Below, piece after piece: positions 50,714-59,066 of a DNA stretch of 64,000 bases (its first letter is position 1; every line of letters starts with the position of its first letter). The notes beneath the pieces are model-generated. The model had not been told where the DNA came from, did no database searches, and worked only from the letters and a program-made list of their open reading frames with translations. Origin of the DNA: Anderseniella sp. Alg231-50 (GTDB lineage Bacteria; Pseudomonadota; Alphaproteobacteria; Rhizobiales; Aestuariivirgaceae); the NCBI RefSeq assembly GCF_900149695.1, contig NZ_LT703004.1, forward strand, positions 124,001-188,000, read 5' to 3'. Made by a program: the position numbers and the translations under genes.

Positions 50714-52222
50714 TCAGATCACTTCAACCGCCTGCATCATACCCCGATCCTCGTGAAACAGAATATGGCAGTGGATGACAAACTTGCCTTTGAAATCGAT
50801 GAACCGACTTCGACAGGTTATGGAACCAGGTTCACCATCACTGCCCACAGGTAAGGCGATAGTGTCCTGCCAGCGCCTTAGTGGACTGTCCAACGGAAGT
50901 TCTTTGCCATCGATATGGGTCACAAAAAACGGATTGACGTGAATATGGAAGGGATGCGTACCACTGGTTGTGTTCTGAATCCTCCATTCCTCCGACGTCC
51001 CCAGCGCCATTTTCTGTCGCACCTGACCGCTATAGAGCTCTCCGTCGATAGCGAGGCCTTCACTTATTCGCTCGAAGGTCACGACTCTTTTGGGTAGATC
51101 ATCAGCCTGAATTGGTTCCAGGCCGGAACCAGGCAAAAGGTCATCGGTTGACCATTCGTTGTCAACCGGGTCTCCTTCGATTTCTATTCTGATTTCGGCC
51201 GGAGAAGCAGCCGCAAGGGATGCTCCATCCGTATGCAGGAATTTCGCATCGGCAGGCGCGGCAGATAATCTGACTGACTGGCTCGGGGCATCGCGTGGAA
51301 TGTAGATCATGAGATCTGTACGATTTCCTGGCGCCAGTGCCGCGGGATTGTTCCAGGGTTCTTCATCATTCGACGGGTCGATTTTTATTCTCCGCGGCAA
51401 TGTCAGGCCATCGAATGCAATCTGCCAGAGTTCCACCGTGGGCACATCAACCGCAAGGCTTACGAATGAATTGGCGAAAAGCGATCCGTTAATGATCCGC
51501 CAGCGCTGAACTGAACCTGGCCTCAGTTTTACGGTCGGATTGACATCACCACCACCATCTGCATTGACACGGATCATTTCAGCATTTCCAACGATCATAA
51601 ATATCTGCTCTTCAGCTTTTTCAACGTATCCAGGCATCAATCCGGGCTTGTCTCTGATGATCAATGGACCAGCCAAACCGCTGCTCACCTGGGTTGCCGT
51701 CGAACCATGTTTGTGTGCGTGATACCAATAGGTTCCGGGAGGATGATCTTCAGGCAATTCGAAACGATATTGTGTTTCATGCCGGCGGAAATTCTCATCC
51801 CAGCAAGGCACGTCTTGATCCTTCGGAATTATTTTCAGGAAGATGTTGTCGGCATCGTACTTGCCGCTTGAATCCTTGTAGGGAGAAACGTGCAATCCAT
51901 GTGTATGCAGATTTGTCGTATGATCGCCGTGGAATGTATTGTGGTTCAGGACGCAATCGTCATCTGCCCTGGGCAGGTTGTTGATAAGCCGGACATCTAT
52001 CGTGTCGCCGGGGTTTGCAAGAATAGCCGGTCCAGGCGACTTGCCATTGTAAGTCATCCGGCCGCCATCTTTGGCAACTTCGAGATCCAGGCTAACCACA
52101 TTTGATGCATTTGCGGGTCGCGGCAATCCAACTCCGAACGGAGATCCGGCCAGTGCAAACCCAACGCCGATCCCTGCTGTTCTTTTTACGAAAGTACGTC
52201 GGTTGACTTTGTTGATTGTCAT
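50714..52222 (-). CDS. Multicopper oxidase (laccase-like), Tat-exported
   Basis: 502 aa from ATG 52222 (AGGA site inside the preceding MRNE). The twin-arginine motif NRRTFVKR is at residues about 8-15, followed by a hydrophobic stretch. Copper motifs: HTHGLHV, WYHAHKHGST, HPFHIHVNPF and HCHILFHEDRGMM (Cys-His bridge with a type 1 Met). It is probably periplasmic and oxidises phenols or metal ions with O2. It starts the divergent pair of the island; the stop lies about 75 bp from the GS remnant. Bilirubin oxidase/CotA-like length is about 500 aa, as here. Confidence 0.92.
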   Translation of the reverse strand: MTINKVNRRTFVKRTAGIGVGFALAGSPFGVGLPRPANASNVVSLDLEVAKDGGRMTYNGKSPGPAILANPGDTIDVRLINNLPRADDDCVLNHNTFHGDHTTNLHTHGLHVSPYKDSSGKYDADNIFLKIIPKDQDVPCWDENFRRHETQYRFELPEDHPPGTYWYHAHKHGSTATQVSSGLAGPLIIRDKPGLMPGYVEKAEEQIFMIVGNAEMIRVNADGGGDVNPTVKLRPGSVQRWRIINGSLFANSFVSLAVDVPTVELWQIAFDGLTLPRRIKIDPSNDEEPWNNPAALAPGNRTDLMIYIPRDAPSQSVRLSAAPADAKFLHTDGASLAAASPAEIRIEIEGDPVDNEWSTDDLLPGSGLEPIQADDLPKRVVTFERISEGLAIDGELYSGQVRQKMALGTSEEWRIQNTTSGTHPFHIHVNPFFVTHIDGKELPLDSPLRRWQDTIALPVGSDGEPGSITCRSRFIDFKGKFVIHCHILFHEDRGMMQAVEVI

Positions 52223-52442
52223 GATTTCATTCCTCATGGTCACTACATTACACTCGAGATCAGAACCTTAAAAAAGCTTCCGTACTTCCCGATTTCAAGC
52301 GGGAAATATTTAAATGTCGCACCGTGAGCAGTAACGCATAGCCAATCAATCAATAAAACCGAAAATCTAAAATATATTATTCAATTTTTATTTGAATGAA
52401 ACTGATTAACAATCAAATATACCAGGTTTTAATTTTTTGGAA

Positions 52443-52458
52443 TGTGAAGCGCTTCACA
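52443..52458. promoter_or_regulatory. 16-bp palindrome in the island intergenic region
   Basis: TGTGAAGCGCTTCACA is perfect on both strands. It fits the CRP spacing TGTGA-N6-TCACA, and its core AAGCGCTT also suits LacI-type sites. It lies 79 bp upstream of the 52537 gene in an AT-rich 314-bp stretch. Confidence 0.55.
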
Positions 52459-52536
52459 GACCCCATTCTTTTTTCATTTATATTTCCCGATTGAAAACTC
52501 ACGCCGGATATCGTGAGAAGAACGGAGGGATGTGAA

Positions 52537-52935
52537 ATGACCAGCCCGATTGTAGGAACATGGAGTTATCGCAGCTTTCTGAACAATGCTGATTTGGACT
52601 TGGAGTTCAACAATCTCCGTTTCGGAGCGGGTACGCTTGAGATTACGGAACCGGAGAGAGGCATCGTTGCCGGCAGCCTTGGCGGAACCGGTTGGTCTCT
52701 CGGGCTTCAAGGCTGGCTCAGTTCCGGCAACCCCGGCACGATCCGTTTTCAGGGTTCAGGAGATATCGGTGGGGAGCATTGGGTTTATGATTATCTCGGA
52801 TTTCTTTCTCCGCACTGGCCAAACGGGGTGGACCAGGTTCCCTCCATCGTCGGCACAATTGTGCGAACCGCACCACACAGCAATGGCAATGCTCCGGCCG
52901 GTTTCGTTGCTTCCTGGTATGCCGTGAAACAGTAA
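52537..52935 (+). CDS. Small beta-rich protein of unknown function
   Basis: 132 aa from ATG 52537 (GGAGG site). No signal peptide. It starts MTSPIVGTWSYRSFLNNADLDLEFNNLRFG and is rich in Gly, Ser, Trp and Leu in short beta-like runs (GWSLGLQGWLSSGNPGTIRFQGSGDIGG). The 'IVGTWSYRS' opening recalls lipocalin- or avidin-type barrels but the match is too weak for a call. It is the first gene of the P460-tyrosinase string, 14 bp before P460, so it could be a ligand-binding or assembly protein. Confidence 0.7.
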   Translation: MTSPIVGTWSYRSFLNNADLDLEFNNLRFGAGTLEITEPERGIVAGSLGGTGWSLGLQGWLSSGNPGTIRFQGSGDIGGEHWVYDYLGFLSPHWPNGVDQVPSIVGTIVRTAPHSNGNAPAGFVASWYAVKQ

Positions 52936-52949
52936 GAGAGAGCAAACGA

Positions 52950-53594
52950 ATGAGCGAGCTCGAAAAACCCAGTTTAATAACCCGCACAACGAGGTGGGGT
53001 GGATTTGGCGTTTTGATCTTTGCCTTGTCCCTTTTCATTCCGAATTTCGCCACTGGTCAGCAAGCGCCCAACTTCGTGCCCCAATATGACAAAAGCGGGC
53101 GATTGAAGGTGCCTACCGGTTATGAAACCTGGGTCTTTGTCGGTTCGAATATAGGGCTGGGATACGCCGCGGAACTGCCCGCGATGACCGCGAAAGAAGC
53201 AAAACGGGTTGAGACAGGTTCCTTCCACAATATCTACATCAATCCTGCCGCACATCAACACTTCATCGAGACCGGTGAATTTCCTGATCCGACTGTACTT
53301 GTGATGGAGCATTACGAAGCCAAGGGAAAACAGCCCGAAGGCATCCTCGATAAAGGCGTTTTCAATGGCGCGCGCTCGGGATTTGAGGTGGCGGTCAAGA
53401 ATCCCGCAAGGCCAGATGGCTCAAAGACACCATGGGCTTATTACATTTTCACAGACAGGAAAGATCCCAGCCAGGTCAAGCCGGTAGCCAAGGCCTTTCC
53501 CGATGCTGCCTGCTTCAGTTGCCACGAGAAACACGCGAGCACCGACAATGTCTGGGTGCAGTTCTACCCGGTGCTTAGGAAGCATCTGAAGTAA
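52950..53594 (+). CDS. Cytochrome P460-family haem protein
   Basis: 214 aa. The N-terminal hydrophobic segment (residues about 17-36, FGVLIFALSLFIPNFATGQ) is a signal or anchor. The body has ETWVFVGSNIGLGYAAELPAMTAKEAKRVETGSFHNIYINPAAHQHFIETGEFPDPTVLVMEHYEA and a haem motif C188-F-S-C191-H192, then STDNVWVQFYPVL. P460 proteins carry a Lys-modified c-type haem and oxidise hydroxylamine or related compounds, or are redox sensors. A second P460-type domain is in the CNPC protein (46038). It is 24 bp before the tyrosinase. Confidence 0.85.
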   Translation: MSELEKPSLITRTTRWGGFGVLIFALSLFIPNFATGQQAPNFVPQYDKSGRLKVPTGYETWVFVGSNIGLGYAAELPAMTAKEAKRVETGSFHNIYINPAAHQHFIETGEFPDPTVLVMEHYEAKGKQPEGILDKGVFNGARSGFEVAVKNPARPDGSKTPWAYYIFTDRKDPSQVKPVAKAFPDAACFSCHEKHASTDNVWVQFYPVLRKHLK

Positions 53595-53618
53595 ACCAGA
53601 AACCAACAGGAGGACAAA

Positions 53619-55112
53619 ATGATCACTAGACGCACAATGCTAAGGACAACTGCCACCGCTGGCGCTTTGGCTTTTGCAGCAAACATGCCCGGCCTCCAAG
53701 CTTTGGCTCAAGGTACGGTGCCACTGCGGCGCAGCGTGGGTGAACTGGCCCTCAACGATCCTATTATCGAGACTTATCGCGAGTTCGTTGCGAAAATGAA
53801 GGAAAAGCCGTCCAACCAACCGGCCAGCTGGATCGGCTTTTCTGACGTCCACGGGACAGCCTCAGGCGGTTTCAATCTGTGTCCACATGGGAACTGGTAC
53901 TTCCTGCCGTGGCATCGCGCCTATCTTCAGATGTATGAAATCATGGCCCGAGACACGACCGGCAATCAGGATTTCGCGATGCCCTATTGGGATTGGACGG
54001 CTGACCGGCAAATCCCTAAGGCTTTCTCGGATCCGACACTCACAAACGGTGATCCGAACCCGCTTTTTGACTCGTCCAGGACCATGCCTGCCAATGCGTC
54101 GCTACCCGACCATGTGGTCGGTCAATCGCAAGTGATGGATGGCATATTTTCCGAAACAAACTTCGAGACTTTCGCAACAACCAGGCCCGCAGGCCAAAAT
54201 AACCTGGATCCATCCTGGATTACCGGAGGAGGCGGAAGTCAAGGAGCTATGGAAGGCAATCCGCATAATCAGGTTCACTGCCGAGTTGGCGGGGATATGT
54301 GTTCTGCGATCTCGCCGCAGGATCCGATCTTCATGATGCATCACTGCAACATCGACCGTATCTGGGCGGCGTGGAATGCCCTGGGCAGAACGAACACGAC
54401 CGATCCTCTATGGCTCGATATGCCTTTTACCGACAACTTCATCGCGCCGGATGGAAGCCTGTACACAAAAGTCGTCAAAGACCTCCAACAAACGGAGCCC
54501 TTGGGATATACATACACGCCACCACCACCTGATCCCATACCGGTCGATCCTGATGTCAACAACAAGTACATTGCACTCTATGGAGGAGCATCCGCCGCGC
54601 TTGCAGCTGGTGCGGGGCCTCTTCGCGTTACCGCCGACAACAGCGCAATGGCGGAGGCGCTCAAACCGCTATCGGTGGCACTGGGCGTTGATCCCAAAGC
54701 AATCGCAAAAGCCGTTGCAGTTCAGACGCCCTCTCTGGCGGCATCCTCCAACGAGCCGTCACCCCAGGTACTCGCCCTGATAAAGGATATCAAGACCAAC
54801 AATACCATGGTCACCGAGTATCGGGTTTTCGTGAACTGCGATTACCTTTCGCAAGCGGTTCCAACGACCGACCCGCATTATGTCACCACATTCGGATTCT
54901 TCGGTGATCACAAAGCAGGATCCGGCAGTAGTCACAAAAAAGACCCGTCCGTTGTCGTAAATCTCACTGACACTCTCAAGGCGCTCAGCCGGCAAAAACG
55001 CTTGGTGAACGATAAGGTGACCGTGCAGATACTGCCTGTTCCGTACCCGGGTGTTCCGCTTGAGAAAGCGGGAACGGCGGTTCCTGCCATGGTTGAGATC
55101 GCCGTCATATAG
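53619..55112 (+). CDS. Tyrosinase (Tat-exported, type-3 copper)
   Basis: 497 aa. Twin-arginine start MITRRTMLRTTATAGALAF. CuA site: H78, H90 and H99 (C88-P-H90 may form the Cys-His thioether; FLPWHR follows). CuB site: H216-N-Q-V-H220 and the HH pair at 241-242 before NIDRIWAAWN. The C-terminal half (about 330-497) is the polyphenol-oxidase-type domain ending LPVPYPGVPLEKAGTAVPAMVEIAVI. It oxidises phenols or tyrosine residues. Export with neighbouring MCO and P460 suggests a periplasmic oxidation set; the nearby subtilase could process it. Confidence 0.93.
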   Translation: MITRRTMLRTTATAGALAFAANMPGLQALAQGTVPLRRSVGELALNDPIIETYREFVAKMKEKPSNQPASWIGFSDVHGTASGGFNLCPHGNWYFLPWHRAYLQMYEIMARDTTGNQDFAMPYWDWTADRQIPKAFSDPTLTNGDPNPLFDSSRTMPANASLPDHVVGQSQVMDGIFSETNFETFATTRPAGQNNLDPSWITGGGGSQGAMEGNPHNQVHCRVGGDMCSAISPQDPIFMMHHCNIDRIWAAWNALGRTNTTDPLWLDMPFTDNFIAPDGSLYTKVVKDLQQTEPLGYTYTPPPPDPIPVDPDVNNKYIALYGGASAALAAGAGPLRVTADNSAMAEALKPLSVALGVDPKAIAKAVAVQTPSLAASSNEPSPQVLALIKDIKTNNTMVTEYRVFVNCDYLSQAVPTTDPHYVTTFGFFGDHKAGSGSSHKKDPSVVVNLTDTLKALSRQKRLVNDKVTVQILPVPYPGVPLEKAGTAVPAMVEIAVI

Positions 55113-55177
55113 TACCAACATAGGTCCGGGGTAAGTCAGATGATCTGACTTACCCCGATTTGCAAAAAGTGGGAGAC

Positions 55178-55663
55178 ATGAAGGACAGACGATTTTTCCA
55201 GGTGTTCCTGATGTGTTGTGCGACGGGGGTAACCACTTTTGCGTGCAGCGCTGAGGAACCGGAGATAGGTGAAGATGAACAAAAATTTGTAACAGCGGCC
55301 AAACCCGCTTTGATCTGCCAGTCCATCAACAGGGCAGCGTTTGACACCCTGATGGCAGGTAATGGGAGATTGACGTTAGTTGTCAAATCCTATGAAGCCG
55401 GGAACAGCCAAAGTCATGAATTCAAGGTGTCTTTGGTGAATAGTGAAACGGATGAAAAGATAATTGCTACGAGATTTGGATTGTTTCCGGGCACATCATT
55501 CAAATCTGACACGCCGGAAGATTATCAGAGGTTCCAGGTCCCAGTGGCCAGGCACAAGGATGCGTTGACCTATTCGAAACAATTATGTCTCGAGGTTTCG
55601 TTCGGCACCCCCAACGCAAAAACAAAAAATTCAGCCGCCGAGGTGGATATAGAGATCAATTAG
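55178..55663 (+). CDS. Probable lipoprotein, unrecognised
   Basis: 161 aa from ATG 55178 (GGGAG site). The N-terminus MKDRRFFQVFLMCCATGVTTFACSAEEPEIGEDEQKF has a hydrophobic stretch ending in TFAC-S, a plausible lipobox with Cys as lipid anchor. The mature part is rich in Glu, Lys, Ser and Asn and predicted to be beta-rich (RLTLVVKSYEAGNSQSHEFKVSLVNSETDEKIIATRFGLFP). Base composition is AT-richer than neighbours outside the island. No family was recognised. It sits between the tyrosinase and subtilase, 65 and 44 bp away. Confidence 0.72.
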   Translation: MKDRRFFQVFLMCCATGVTTFACSAEEPEIGEDEQKFVTAAKPALICQSINRAAFDTLMAGNGRLTLVVKSYEAGNSQSHEFKVSLVNSETDEKIIATRFGLFPGTSFKSDTPEDYQRFQVPVARHKDALTYSKQLCLEVSFGTPNAKTKNSAAEVDIEIN

Positions 55664-55707
55664 TGATGGCGAGCATTTCGCGCTAAGTTCATGAAAGGAA
55701 GCACAAT

Positions 55708-56955
55708 ATGTCAGTCCAATTAGACGCTACACTTGCGGCAAAAGGTCATGCGAAAGTTGTTGTTGCCCTCACGTCGGAGGCTGCGGCGGCTGCCGATACC
55801 AGCTCAATTCGCAACGAGTTGGAAGATTGTTTCATGGAGCCCGATTCAAGCCAGCAGGCAAGTCTGGCGACAGCCAATATGGCTTTGTCGGCAAGTCTGA
55901 GTTCCCAGAACGTAAAACCTGCACCGAAAATGCGCATCTATCCGCATCTGGGACTGGCGCTCGGCGTTGTCGATACTGATGGTGCGCGCAGGATAGCTGA
56001 AAGCAGGGCGGCAGCGGACGTCGTTGAGGCACCCGTTATCAGTCTAATTCGTCCGGTGCTGGTCCGGCCGGGGCGCCTTACGACGCGCCCAAGTTGGGGC
56101 ATCAGGCGTATCAAGGCGGATAAATTGTGGGAAAACGGGTTCACGGGCGATGGCATCGTAGTGGGCCATCTGGATACCGGCATCGATGGAAAACACGACG
56201 CGCTTGTTGATGCTATTGATGAATTTGCCGAGTTTGACTTTAACGGCAATCGTGTCGCAGGCGCGACCGCCTGGGACAGCGGCAATCACGGAACTCATAC
56301 GGCAGGAACGATCGTCGGCAGACCGTCCAACGACGCCTTTGGTGTCGCGCCCAAGGCCAAGGTCGCCAGTGGAATGGTGATCGAAGGCGGACAGGTGGTT
56401 GACCGGATACTTGCCGGAATGGAATGGGTCGCCAGTAAAGGTGTACGTATTCTAAGCATGTCGTTGGGCTTGCGTGGTTTTACACCAGCCTTTCAGGTCA
56501 TTGTCGATGCGTTGCGCAATGCCGATATCCTGCCGGTCATTGCAGTGGGCAATGAATTTGCCAATTCCAGCCGGTCGCCGGGAAACTATGCCAATGTTCT
56601 GTCTGTTGGCGCGATGGACCAAGACGAACTTGTCGCCGGATTTTCGAGTAGCGACAGTTTCAACAGACCCAATGACCCCCTGGTTCCCGATATCGTTGCG
56701 CCTGGTGTAGATATACTTTCCTGTATTCCTGGCAACCGGTACAGAAAGATGAATGGTACATCGATGGCAACACCCCATATTGCCGGGATGGCAGCGCTTT
56801 TGCTGCAGGCCAAGCCAAATGCCAGTGTCGGTGAGCTTGAGATGTCCATTCAGAAGTCCTGCATCCGACCGGCATCCATGCCTGAAGCCAGAGCAAACCG
56901 CGGTGTTCCTGATGCTATGGAGGCGTTCTTCCACCTGACAGGCCGTCGACTCTAA
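55708..56955 (+). CDS. Subtilisin-like serine peptidase (S8)
   Basis: 415 aa. A propeptide-like N-terminus (about 1-115, with VVVALTSEAAAAADTSS and VVDTDGARRIAESRAAADVVEA) precedes the S8 domain. Catalytic residues: D156 (HLDTGIDG), H194 (GNHGTHTAG) and S352 (GTSMATPHIAG). No signal peptide is evident, which is odd for a secreted subtilase in a set of exported proteins. It could process the tyrosinase or act intracellularly. The gene at 57075 encodes an I9-like domain, a likely inhibitor or chaperone. Confidence 0.93.
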   Translation: MSVQLDATLAAKGHAKVVVALTSEAAAAADTSSIRNELEDCFMEPDSSQQASLATANMALSASLSSQNVKPAPKMRIYPHLGLALGVVDTDGARRIAESRAAADVVEAPVISLIRPVLVRPGRLTTRPSWGIRRIKADKLWENGFTGDGIVVGHLDTGIDGKHDALVDAIDEFAEFDFNGNRVAGATAWDSGNHGTHTAGTIVGRPSNDAFGVAPKAKVASGMVIEGGQVVDRILAGMEWVASKGVRILSMSLGLRGFTPAFQVIVDALRNADILPVIAVGNEFANSSRSPGNYANVLSVGAMDQDELVAGFSSSDSFNRPNDPLVPDIVAPGVDILSCIPGNRYRKMNGTSMATPHIAGMAALLLQAKPNASVGELEMSIQKSCIRPASMPEARANRGVPDAMEAFFHLTGRRL

Positions 56956-57074
56956 GGGCATTTCTGCGATAGGATCAAAAGCACAAGCAATCTCGTCGAC
57001 CGGTTTGGGTTCTAAGCAGCTTGAACCGGTGCATGAGAACCATTACATCCGGATCTGGATAGATGAGGAGAACA

Positions 57075-57431
57075 ATGCCCGACGATCGAGATACTACTCC
57101 GCAATGGCAAAAGGAGACTGTGGTAGAGGAGATGCGAAGGCAGGCTCTGCCCGACCGCCCCCCCACCGCCCAGGTTTTTCTGGAAGCATCAGTGGAAGTT
57201 GACAGCAATTCGATGGAAGAGTTCGCCCGCAAAATGGTTGAAGACGCGGCTGCAAAATCACATACTCAGGCCGCAGAATCGCACATCGGAAAACTACACC
57301 CTTTAGCCAAGTCTTTTTCGGTAACGGCAGACCCGGAAGTTTTTGCTGAAATTGCAAAATCACCATCAGTCAAATCGATACTGCCATCGGAAATACACGA
57401 CATTTATCCAAAACCGTTTGAATCGGACTGA
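57075..57431 (+). CDS. Stand-alone I9-like inhibitor/propeptide protein
   Basis: 118 aa from ATG 57075 (GAGGAGAA site). The C-terminal half (residues about 60-118) reads SFSVTADPEVFAEIAKSPSVKSILPSEIHDIYPKP, the pattern of a subtilase I9 propeptide (DPE...LAxSPxVxxVxPD). The N-terminal half is hydrophilic. A free I9 domain next to an S8 gene is probably a folding chaperone or inhibitor for it. This is inferred from pattern and position; no signal peptide is seen, as with the subtilase. It is the last gene of the island. Confidence 0.72.
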   Translation: MPDDRDTTPQWQKETVVEEMRRQALPDRPPTAQVFLEASVEVDSNSMEEFARKMVEDAAAKSHTQAAESHIGKLHPLAKSFSVTADPEVFAEIAKSPSVKSILPSEIHDIYPKPFESD

Positions 57432-57543
57432 TAAGTTATTGCGATTATCGAACTGAACAGGATTCCCGTTCGCCCTTGCTTGTGATCCATGTCTGCAAGC
57501 AGCGTAGACCATGCCAAGCTCACTTCGGCCCACATCGAGCAGA

Positions 57544-58893
57544 TCAGACGTTGAGCAGCAGGAACTCCCGTTCCCATGACGAGATAACTTTACGATACTG
57601 CACCTGCTCTTCTTCCTTCACCGCCATGAAGGCTTCGACGAAACGCTGGCCCAGAACCGTCTTCAGCGGCTTGGAATAGTTCAGCTTGTTCATCGCATCA
57701 TCAAGGTTGATCGGCAGGGAATGCGCGTAGCGGTAGGCGGAGCCCTCGATCGGGGCCGACGGCTCCAGTTTCTCCATCATGCCGAGATAACCGCACGCCA
57801 GGGAGGCGGCAATGCACAGATAGGGGTTCGCATCGGCACCTGGCACGCGGTTTTCGATACGGGTGTTCTGCGGATCGGAATTAGGCATGCGCAAGGGCGC
57901 GGTGCGGTTGTCGATGCCCCAGTGGGTGTTGGTGGGGGCATCGGAGTTCGGCACCAGCCGGCGGTAGGAATTGACATTGGGTGCACAAAACCCCATTGCC
58001 GCCGGCAGGTAACGCTGCAGTCCGGCAACGTGGGCCATGAACAACTTGGACGGCTTCTTGCCACGTCCCTTGAAGAGGTTTTTTCCGGTTTCGACGTCCA
58101 GCAGCGACTGGTGCAGGTGCATTGACGAACCCGGTTCATCCTGATGCGGCTTGGCCATGAAGGTGGCATAGACATCATGCTTCAGCGCCGCCTGGCGGAC
58201 AGTACGCTTGAACAGGAACACCTGGTCGGCCAGCTCCAGCGGATCGCCATGGTTGAAATTAATCTCCAGTTGCGCCGGTCCGCTTTCATGACTGATCGTG
58301 TCGATATCAATCTCCTGCGCTTCGCAGAAGTCATAGATATCCTCAACAATCGGATCAAATTCGTTGGCCGCGTCTATGCCATAAGCCTGGCCAACCTTCT
58401 CCGCCCGGCCACTGGTTCCAATGGGCGCCTCGAGCGGATAGTCCGCATCCAGGTTCTTCTTGACCAGATAGAACTCCAGTTCAGGTGCCACGACCGGCTT
58501 CCAGCCCTGCTCGGCATAAAGCTGCAACACCTGCTTCAAAACATATCGCGGCGAGATGTCCACCGGATCACCGTTCAGGTAATGAGCATCGCAAATCACC
58601 TGCGCCGTCGGGTTGACATGCCAGGGCACCAGCTTCAGCGAATTGATATCAGGAACCAGGTAAACATCACCCGATGCATCCGAGACCGGTGAATCCTGCC
58701 ACGAATACTTGCCTGTAACGGTCAGAATAAAGATATCTTCCGGCAACCGCATCGAGGTACTGCCGATACCTTTGAGAAATTTCTTGGCCGGCAGTATCTT
58801 GCCGCGCGGTGTTCCTGCGGGATCAGGAACAAGGCACTCAATCTCATCAATGTTGTGTTTCGCGAACCATTCTTCAAATTTTGCTATCGACAT
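57544..58893 (-). CDS. Glutamine-synthetase-type ligase (PuuA-like)
   Basis: 449 aa, full length. GS domains: N-terminal beta-grasp region (ECLVPDPAGTPRGKILPA), then catalytic blocks LEFYLVKKNL, QLEINFNHGDPLELADQVFLFKRTVRQAALKHDVYATFMAKPHQDEPGSSMHLHQSL and ENRVPGADANPYLCIAASLACGYLG. The absence of a Tyr-adenylylation tail and the context (agmatinase, PuuB-like oxidase) point to gamma-glutamylation of putrescine or another amine, not ammonia. Its 3' end is duplicated as a fragment at 50539. It is divergent from another GS-type gene. Confidence 0.88.
   Translation of the reverse strand: MSIAKFEEWFAKHNIDEIECLVPDPAGTPRGKILPAKKFLKGIGSTSMRLPEDIFILTVTGKYSWQDSPVSDASGDVYLVPDINSLKLVPWHVNPTAQVICDAHYLNGDPVDISPRYVLKQVLQLYAEQGWKPVVAPELEFYLVKKNLDADYPLEAPIGTSGRAEKVGQAYGIDAANEFDPIVEDIYDFCEAQEIDIDTISHESGPAQLEINFNHGDPLELADQVFLFKRTVRQAALKHDVYATFMAKPHQDEPGSSMHLHQSLLDVETGKNLFKGRGKKPSKLFMAHVAGLQRYLPAAMGFCAPNVNSYRRLVPNSDAPTNTHWGIDNRTAPLRMPNSDPQNTRIENRVPGADANPYLCIAASLACGYLGMMEKLEPSAPIEGSAYRYAHSLPINLDDAMNKLNYSKPLKTVLGQRFVEAFMAVKEEEQVQYRKVISSWEREFLLLNV
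57548..57588. repeat. Direct repeat flanking the oxidase island, right copy
   Basis: 41 bp identical to 50543-50583, here part of the intact GS-type gene at 57544. Same orientation as the left copy. Confidence 0.85.
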
Positions 58894-59066
58894 GAACCAC
58901 CAGAAGTAATGGCGGTCACCAGCCTGTTGCTGCCGAGCCGCCCGGAAAATTCATCATAACCTGATCGCTTGACGAAAAAAATGCCTTCATTGACAATGGT
59001 GGATAAGGCATGAACAGGTTCGATGGCGTACCCGCTTTGCCGAATTTTGTTTTCTGAAGGTATTTC

